From assembly GCA_037015955.1 (NCBI GenBank), contig CP143548.1, positions 117,501 to 181,500 on the forward strand: a stretch of 64,000 bases of DNA, given 5' to 3'. A program made the translations under genes and the position numbers. The stretch's first letter is position 1; each line of letters starts with the position of its first letter. Origin of the DNA: Lachnospiraceae bacterium JLR.KK008 (lineage in GTDB: Bacteria > Bacillota > Clostridia > Lachnospirales > Lachnospiraceae). This document shows, piece after piece, positions 58,357-64,000 of the stretch. The notes beneath the pieces are model-generated. The model did no database searches, was not told the DNA's origin, and was given only the letters and a program-made list of their open reading frames with translations.

Positions 58357-59433
58357 ATGGTAAAAATTAAGAAAAGTAACAGAAACAATTATATCGACGA
58401 GCTCAGAGGAATTGCTGCCATCGGCATTGTTGCGATTCATACGGCATTCTGGTCGGGGTCCTACTATACGCCATTATGGTTTCAATCGCTGACATTGTTG
58501 CTGGATGTTCCCTTTTTCTTCTTTCTTTCCGGGTGGGCATCAAGTCATCATGTGGGAAATATCTATCAGACAATACGTGGGCTGGGACGAATATGGCTGA
58601 AATGGGTATTTTTTATTATCGTTTGGGCCGGTGTATGTATTCCAATCGGGGGGGGTATTACGAATATCCGGGAATTTGCATCTACGGTGATATTTAATGT
58701 TACTTTTCAAACCTTTCCCGTTGCGGCAGGCTCTATGTGGTTTATGCCTTACTATATGATCGTACTTGTCTTGAATCAGTTCCTGCTTTTTCTGACAGGC
58801 AGACTGGCCGAGAATAAAGACCGGGCGCTTCTCAGTTATACAGGTTTCTTATTCTTATTGATCGTATTGCAAAACTTAGGCAGCCGATTTGTTTTGGTGA
58901 TTGATGCCTCTCTTCTTTTTTACAGTTTTTTCTGGTCGGCAGGTGTAGCTTATGAGAGACTGGAAACAAAAATTACGCGGAAAGGATTAATAGCGGGAAT
59001 GTGCCTGATCGTTGTCGGAATTATACTGAGTGCCCGTATTTTAGACATGCCGGTCAGTCCGATGCAGGATAACAAGTTCCCGCCAAACCTTACATACCTG
59101 CTGGCTTCTTTCATCGTGATTCTTATTGCATTGTTTATGAAGAAGGATCACCGAAAACAGGTTTCTTTGCTGGTGCACATCGGGAGAAATGCAATCTGGT
59201 ATTTTTTTGCACAGGGTGTTGGCAGTTCGCTGCTATATCCGGTTTTAAATTATATCAACATAGAATGGTGGCCACCCAAATGGCTGGTCTGTTTTCTCAT
59301 AAACCTCCTGATTACAACAGTCATCGCGGAGTTGCTGCGGGTTGTTTACGGTGTGATTCAGACAATGTGTGAGAAGTTACAGAAAAAGCTGAAATGGGAA
59401 AGGGGAATGGCATATGAGGTCAAAGATCAGTGA
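58357..59433 (+). CDS. Acyltransferase family 3 membrane protein
   Basis: A 358-residue, roughly ten-helix protein of the OafA/WecH type that O-acetylates surface glycans. The hallmark N-terminal segment is YIDELRGIAAIGIVAIHT with the conserved R and H; FFFLSGWASS follows. A G8 tract at codons 98-100 (PIGGGIT) is in frame. AAGGAG precedes ATG. It overlaps the next gene by 20 nt. Confidence 0.88.
   Translation: MVKIKKSNRNNYIDELRGIAAIGIVAIHTAFWSGSYYTPLWFQSLTLLLDVPFFFFLSGWASSHHVGNIYQTIRGLGRIWLKWVFFIIVWAGVCIPIGGGITNIREFASTVIFNVTFQTFPVAAGSMWFMPYYMIVLVLNQFLLFLTGRLAENKDRALLSYTGFLFLLIVLQNLGSRFVLVIDASLLFYSFFWSAGVAYERLETKITRKGLIAGMCLIVVGIILSARILDMPVSPMQDNKFPPNLTYLLASFIVILIALFMKKDHRKQVSLLVHIGRNAIWYFFAQGVGSSLLYPVLNYINIEWWPPKWLVCFLINLLITTVIAELLRVVYGVIQTMCEKLQKKLKWERGMAYEVKDQ
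58648..58655 (+). repeat. Poly-G tract (G8) in the acyltransferase gene
   Basis: Eight G after CCAATC, in frame. G7 gives TGA after about 13 codons. Confidence 0.95.
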
Positions 59434-61120
59434 GCACACCTATCAAATATCGCAGCTGATTTTATATTTATTTTTATGTAATCTTGTCTTCGTCTCCGGG
59501 CTACTGTTCTTTCATGTAACGGTCAACAGATTATCTTTTATACTGTCGGTTGTTTTGGCTTTCCTGATGTGGAAAAGGGTGAACAGAGAATCAGATTCGC
59601 ATGACAGTGTTTATATTCTTCTGGAATTTGTCATCTTGCTCATCGTGTGTATGATGATCGCAGGATCGGTTTATTCCAATGACTGCGATGGAAACGCCTA
59701 TCACAAGATGGCAGTGGGACTTTTGAAAAACGGTTGGAATCCGATAGCGGAATCGGCAGACATATTTGGGGCAAGATACTTTGGCGCTGATCAGATACCG
59801 ACAAGCGGTATCTGGATTGACCACTACGCAAAGGCCTCATGGATATTTGCATCCGGCATCTATTCTCTGACCGGGAATATCGAATGCGGAAAGGTATACA
59901 ACATTTTATCGGCGATCGCCGGCTGCGGGATTTTATATCATTATCTACAGATAAAATTTGCAGGTAGAACATGCGGCAATGTAATCATCGCCTTTCTTAC
60001 AATGTTTAATCCAATACTCATAGCGCAGGTATTTACATACTATATTGACGGGTATCTGTGCATTATGCTCTTTATTCTGATTGTGGGACTCTTTATGTCT
60101 CTTGAGGATGATCGGGAACTGAGAAGAAAAGGATGGCTGCTCATAGTTCCCGCTATGATTGTTCTGGGAAATATCAAGTTTACGGGATTGTTGTATGGAG
60201 GCATATACTGCGTTTTATTTTACGGACTTTCAATCTATAAACATTTTAACAGCGACTCGGTGAATACCCATAGAAAACACTTTCTTCGATATGGGCTGAT
60301 AGCGGTTGTCACAGTCTTTTTTGTCGGCTATCCGACATATGTTCAAAATTTTTTGGAACATGGGAATCCTGTATATCCACTGGCGGGTGACGGAAATACG
60401 ATGTCCATGATGATCTATAATGCGCCTGCGGGATTTGAGGGAAGATCAAATGTATTTAAACTGTTTTATTCTCTTTTCAGCAAGATGGAAAATGTCAGCT
60501 ACGACCTGAGCAGGCCGCTGCCGGAGTTGAAACTTCCGTTTACGATGACCTATCTGGAGTATCTGCAATTAAATGGCTGCGACACAAGGATCGAAGGATT
60601 CGGATTTTTATTCAGCGGTATTCTCATTATATCCGTTCTTTTACTGGTATACTTTTTCAGGAAAGCATGGAAGGAAAGGAAGAAATGGCTGCTTGTCTGC
60701 CTGGGGGCGAATGTACTGTTGATCGTACTTTTGCTGCTGGTCATTTCCGAGAGCTGGTGGGCCAGATACTCGCCATACTTTTATTTGCTGGTCGTCTTTG
60801 CGATGGTACTGTGCCAACGTGATCAACAACGCGGTATCAAAGTCTGGTTTGCTGTATTGGCCTGTCTTCTTTTCCTGAACAATATGTTGTTTTTAAGGCT
60901 GGCATCTTTTTATGAAAGAAGTTCTTATTCCATTACGCAGACATTCAGGGAGCTGGAAGGAAAAGAGATTTATTTGCTGAGAGAAAACAGTCTCACCGGA
61001 TTGTATTTTAACTTAAAAGATTATGAGATTCATTATCATCTCGTAGAGGAAACTGACAGTGAACTGGAAAAAAAGATGTACTACGATTATCTGACATATG
61101 AGGAGATTGATTCGCCGTAG
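59414..61120 (+). CDS. Multipass membrane protein, possible GT-C glycosyltransferase
   Basis: A 568-residue integral membrane protein with ten or more hydrophobic segments and a soluble C-terminal part. After the second segment comes SVYSNDCDGNAYHKMAVGLL, where acidic residues in a first extracytoplasmic loop recall the GT-C catalytic site. GT-C enzymes use polyprenyl-phosphate sugars, and the UbiA-like gene just upstream could supply one. No close family was recognised. ATG 59414 lies inside the acyltransferase gene. Confidence 0.7.
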   Translation: MRSKISEHTYQISQLILYLFLCNLVFVSGLLFFHVTVNRLSFILSVVLAFLMWKRVNRESDSHDSVYILLEFVILLIVCMMIAGSVYSNDCDGNAYHKMAVGLLKNGWNPIAESADIFGARYFGADQIPTSGIWIDHYAKASWIFASGIYSLTGNIECGKVYNILSAIAGCGILYHYLQIKFAGRTCGNVIIAFLTMFNPILIAQVFTYYIDGYLCIMLFILIVGLFMSLEDDRELRRKGWLLIVPAMIVLGNIKFTGLLYGGIYCVLFYGLSIYKHFNSDSVNTHRKHFLRYGLIAVVTVFFVGYPTYVQNFLEHGNPVYPLAGDGNTMSMMIYNAPAGFEGRSNVFKLFYSLFSKMENVSYDLSRPLPELKLPFTMTYLEYLQLNGCDTRIEGFGFLFSGILIISVLLLVYFFRKAWKERKKWLLVCLGANVLLIVLLLLVISESWWARYSPYFYLLVVFAMVLCQRDQQRGIKVWFAVLACLLFLNNMLFLRLASFYERSSYSITQTFRELEGKEIYLLRENSLTGLYFNLKDYEIHYHLVEETDSELEKKMYYDYLTYEEIDSP

Positions 61121-61137
61121 AAGGAGGAGATACATAG

Positions 61138-61728
61138 ATGGGATTTGAGAGGAATCTTGGCAGGCTGAGAGAAACCGGGAGAAAACTGGTTTTGCCTGTA
61201 GAGAGGATCAAGTGGGTGATCACAGAGGAGTTATGGAATCAGAAAAAGGAGATTGACACGGTCATCGACGTTGGAGCAGGAACTTTGTACTGGAGTAAAT
61301 GGCTGTCACAGTATGCAAAAAAAACATATGCGGTTGACATTGTATACGAAAAGAGCCGGCTGATCAAGAATGGAAAGATTGTCCTTTGCAATGACATCAG
61401 GGAAACGATGGAGTCGGTGAAAAATGCCAATACGTTAGTCTGGGCCTGTGATGTGCTTCATCATTTAGATAAGGATATATCCGAAGAAATCATACGGCAG
61501 AGCATGGAGAACTATCATTTCATTGTGATCAAGGATATTAATGCCTGTCATAAACTTGGGAATTTTCTCAATCGTCTTCATGACAGAATATTGAATGGAG
61601 AAAAGATCAGAGACATCGATCCCTATGAATTGTTGCAGTTGTTGCAGAAGCACGGATTTAAAACAAGGTTTTTTGAAATGAGAAAACTCTGGTATCCGCA
61701 TTTTATGATCGTGGCGGAGAGACAGTAA
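61138..61728 (+). CDS. Class I SAM-dependent methyltransferase
   Basis: A 196-residue protein with motif I VIDVGAGTLYWSKWL, an acidic AVDIVYEK strand and a motif resembling VWACDVLHHLD. The target cannot be told. AAGGAGG precedes the start, 17 nt after the membrane protein gene. Last gene of the glycan cluster by context. Confidence 0.85.
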   Translation: MGFERNLGRLRETGRKLVLPVERIKWVITEELWNQKKEIDTVIDVGAGTLYWSKWLSQYAKKTYAVDIVYEKSRLIKNGKIVLCNDIRETMESVKNANTLVWACDVLHHLDKDISEEIIRQSMENYHFIVIKDINACHKLGNFLNRLHDRILNGEKIRDIDPYELLQLLQKHGFKTRFFEMRKLWYPHFMIVAERQ

Positions 61729-61765
61729 AAATCTGACAGCAGGAAAGGTAACGGAAAACATACTT

Positions 61766-63226
61766 ATGAACACCATGGACTATGACATCGTTATCATCGG
61801 TGCCGGAGCGGTAGGCTGTGCCTGTGCACGGGAGCTGGCGAGGTACCGTCTGAACATTGCGGTTCTGGAGAAGGAGCCGGATGTGGCGTGTGGGACAAGC
61901 GGAAGAAATTCGGCTGTCGTACATGCGGGCTTTAATAATAAACCGGGATCATTGATGGCACGGTTTTGTGTGGAGGGAAACCAGGGATTTGAAACACTGT
62001 GCCGTGAGCTGGACGTACCCTATCGGAAGACCGGGAAATATCTGACAGCGTTCACTGAAGAGGATGTGGATACTCTGCAGGGACTGCTGGAGCAGGGAGA
62101 GGCAAACGGCTGTGAAGGACTTGCACTGATTCCCGGAGAAGAAATGCGCCGGGAGGAACCGCTGGTAGGCGGCATGATGGCGCTGCATTCTCCGAACACG
62201 GCGATTATCAATCCGTTCTTATACACGGTCGCTCTGGCGGAAAATGCCAAGGCCAACGGTGTGGATTTCTTCTTTGACAGGGAGCTGATACAGGTGCAGA
62301 GACGTGGCGCCGGATTTTTGCTTATGACAAAGGACGGCAGTGTTTATCGCACATCTTTTGTCATCAACTGTGCGGGCGTACACAGCGCGACTGTGGCCGC
62401 CCTGTTCGGGATTGTCTCATACCATATTTATCCATGCCGCGGAGAATATTTCATTTTGGATCAGGAGGCGCTGAAGTATGTACATACGCCGGTATATCCT
62501 GCTCCGCGGAAAGGAGCAGGCGGACTTGGCGTACATCTGACGCCTACGATTGACGGCAATATTATTATTGGTCCCAGTGCGGAATACATTGACGGGGAGG
62601 ACGATTTTGCCACGACGAAACAGGTTATGGACCGGTTGCTGCAGGAGGCCGGGCAGTTTCTCCCGCAGATGACAGAGAGGCTTGTGATCGGCAGCTATGC
62701 AGGACTGCGGGCCAAGCAGGCGCCGCCGCAGGAAGGCGGCTTCCGGGACTTTGTAATCAAAGAGGAAGAGCGTTGCAAAGGGCTCATAGATCTGATTGGC
62801 ATTGAATCTCCGGGACTGACGGCGTCCGTGCCGATCGCCAGATATGTTGCCAGACTGTTACAGGGTCGTATGGAACTTGCGGAGAAGAGTGACTTTAATC
62901 CGGTTCATAAAGGGATCCAGCGGTTTCGGGAACTGCCTTTGACAGAACGGGAAAGGCTCGTGAGAGCGGACAGAGAATATGGGGAAATCATATGTCGGTG
63001 CGAGACTGTTACGAAAAAGGAGATCAGACTGGCGATCGAAAATCCTCTGGGGACGGTTACGCTGTCCGGGATCAAAAATCGGACGAGGTGTATGACCGGC
63101 AGATGTCAGGGCGGATATTGTATGGCCAGGATTGCAGATATATTGATCAATGAGTATGGATTCGCGCCGGAAGACATCAGGCTTCGGGAGACTGGCACGG
63201 AATTGTTTTGTGGAAGGGTAAAATGA
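61766..63226 (+). CDS. FAD-dependent oxidoreductase with BFD-like [2Fe-2S] domain (GlpA-like)
   Basis: A 486-residue flavoprotein. The N-terminal FAD loop is VIIGAGAVGCACARELA, and CGTSGRNSAVVHAG resembles the glycerol-3-phosphate/hydroxyglutarate oxidase group. Near residue 410 comes a Cys-rich C-terminal domain: ICRCETVTKKEI, then RCMTGRCQGGYC, the four-Cys BFD pattern. Such genes usually pair with a second FAD protein and a DUF1667 protein for anaerobic glycerol-3-phosphate oxidation. The second FAD protein is next; the rest lies beyond the window. Confidence 0.9.
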   Translation: MNTMDYDIVIIGAGAVGCACARELARYRLNIAVLEKEPDVACGTSGRNSAVVHAGFNNKPGSLMARFCVEGNQGFETLCRELDVPYRKTGKYLTAFTEEDVDTLQGLLEQGEANGCEGLALIPGEEMRREEPLVGGMMALHSPNTAIINPFLYTVALAENAKANGVDFFFDRELIQVQRRGAGFLLMTKDGSVYRTSFVINCAGVHSATVAALFGIVSYHIYPCRGEYFILDQEALKYVHTPVYPAPRKGAGGLGVHLTPTIDGNIIIGPSAEYIDGEDDFATTKQVMDRLLQEAGQFLPQMTERLVIGSYAGLRAKQAPPQEGGFRDFVIKEEERCKGLIDLIGIESPGLTASVPIARYVARLLQGRMELAEKSDFNPVHKGIQRFRELPLTERERLVRADREYGEIICRCETVTKKEIRLAIENPLGTVTLSGIKNRTRCMTGRCQGGYCMARIADILINEYGFAPEDIRLRETGTELFCGRVK

Positions 63227-64000
63227 ACACATTCGGAAAAATGGAAAATATAAAGCTGGCTGTGGTGGGAGCGGAACCGGGCGGGCTGGCCGCCGCTGTC
63301 AGCGCCAGAAGAAGCGGTATCGATGATGTTGTCGTCTTTGAGAGAGAACAAAGTCCGGGAGGGATTTTGAATCAGTGCATACATGACGGATTCGGACTTC
63401 TGCGCTACGGAGAGGCGCTGACCGGGCCGGAATATGCGGACCGGCTGTTGCAGGAGGCCAGAACGCTGGGGATAGAGATCAAAACCGGCTGTATGGTATT
63501 GCAGATGGATCGTCACAAAAGGATCACCGTCTGTTCCCCGGAAGGGTTATCGGTCATTCGCACGGAGGCAGTGATCTTTGCCACAGGCTGCAGAGAGCGG
63601 ACGCGAGGGAACATGATGATACCGGGGACGAGACCGGCCGGTATTTATACGGCAGGCGTGGCACAGAATCTGATTAACCGGAGGAACCTCATGCCGGGTA
63701 GAAAGATTATCATTCTCGGTTCGGGGGACATCGGACTGATTATGGCCAGGCGATTGGTGCTCGAAGGAGCAGAGGTGACCGCTGTCTTTGAAATACGGTC
63801 TGTTGCAGGCGGTCTGGAAAGAAATGTCAGACAATGTCTGTTCGACTATCAGATCCCTCTGTATCTGAACCATACGGTGACGCAGATCAACGGGAAAAAA
63901 CGGATCGAAAGTGTGAACGTTGCCAGAGTAAATGAGGCGGGCAGCATAATTCCGGGGACGGAAACGGTCTTTCCCTGCGATACGCTGATCTTATCTGTGG
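63223..64000 (+). CDS. NAD(P)/FAD-dependent oxidoreductase, cut by window edge
   Basis: Starts in an ATGA overlap with the preceding gene and stays open to the end of the window (about 259 codons). The first dinucleotide loop reads VVGAEPGGLAAAVSA, where the usual second Gly of G-x-G-x-x-G is Glu. FATGCRERTRGNM and a second, normal Rossmann loop LGSGDIGLIMARRL follow. This is the companion flavoprotein of the GlpA-like gene. The C-terminus is missing. Confidence 0.85.
   Translation, partial: MNTFGKMENIKLAVVGAEPGGLAAAVSARRSGIDDVVVFEREQSPGGILNQCIHDGFGLLRYGEALTGPEYADRLLQEARTLGIEIKTGCMVLQMDRHKRITVCSPEGLSVIRTEAVIFATGCRERTRGNMMIPGTRPAGIYTAGVAQNLINRRNLMPGRKIIILGSGDIGLIMARRLVLEGAEVTAVFEIRSVAGGLERNVRQCLFDYQIPLYLNHTVTQINGKKRIESVNVARVNEAGSIIPGTETVFPCDTLILSV

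Overview
The window (about 46% GC by eye) looks like the chromosome of a spore-forming, low-GC Gram-positive gut anaerobe, most likely a Lachnospiraceae-type Clostridium. The evidence is the spoVG and spoVT genes, the paired glgC/glgD, the rpsF-ssb-rpsR and dnaD-dnaC-prs blocks, and clostridial-type promoters and ribosome sites. The family assignment is inference from gene content; no database search was possible.

Region 1 (1-12.4 kb) is housekeeping: the 3' part of a 23S rRNA gene followed by tRNA-Asn, tRNA-Glu and tRNA-Cys with no 5S gene between, an Rpn-like PD-(D/E)XK nuclease with 42-nt internal repeats, an aldo/keto reductase, a sirtuin, a DUF951 protein, the S6/SSB/S18 operon, and a minus-strand run murC ... 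dnaD-dnaC-prs. The spacer between murC and dnaD carries six DnaA-box-like 9-mers, five of them head to tail. Region 2 (12.7-25.1 kb) holds glycogen synthesis (glgC, glgD), spoVG, pth-mfd, a REC/GGDEF/EAL signalling protein, an epimerase, spoVT and pncB. Region 3 (25.2-34.6 kb) is a LacI-controlled uptake operon: a BMP-type lipoprotein, a double ATPase, two permeases, a GH3 glycosidase and a RbsD-like pyranase, with matching palindromic operators at both divergent promoters.

Region 4 (34.6-61.7 kb) is a large cell-surface glycan cluster behind an XRE regulator. It has glycosyltransferases, UDP-GlcNAc 2-epimerase, an ABC-type polysaccharide exporter (Wzm/Wzt), a complete GDP-D-glycero-D-manno-heptose pathway (GmhA, HddA and an HddC-GmhB fusion), three nucleotide-sugar epimerase/reductases, a pyruvyltransferase-like enzyme, an FkbM methyltransferase, three radical SAM/SPASM proteins, a UbiA enzyme resembling decaprenyl-phosphate phosphoribosyltransferase, an acyltransferase, a GT-C-like membrane protein and a methyltransferase. 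Region 5 (61.7 kb to the end) starts a GlpA/GlpB-like flavoprotein operon cut by the window edge.

The most striking part is 46-59 kb. Seven genes carry runs of seven or eight G, a density I see nowhere else in the window. Six of the runs are G8 and leave their gene in frame at that point; the seventh, G7 in the first radical SAM gene, breaks the frame exactly where the GGE motif should be, and G8 would restore it. This is the signature of slipped-strand phase variation. The same stretch encodes a shared C-terminal TPR-like module (motif GF..FWV+YNR...DI..A) fused to five proteins of three unrelated enzyme classes, and two of the three radical SAM proteins have CX3HX2C in place of CX3CX2C. Together these suggest a phase-variable, module-docked glycan-tailoring system that I cannot match to anything I know as described.
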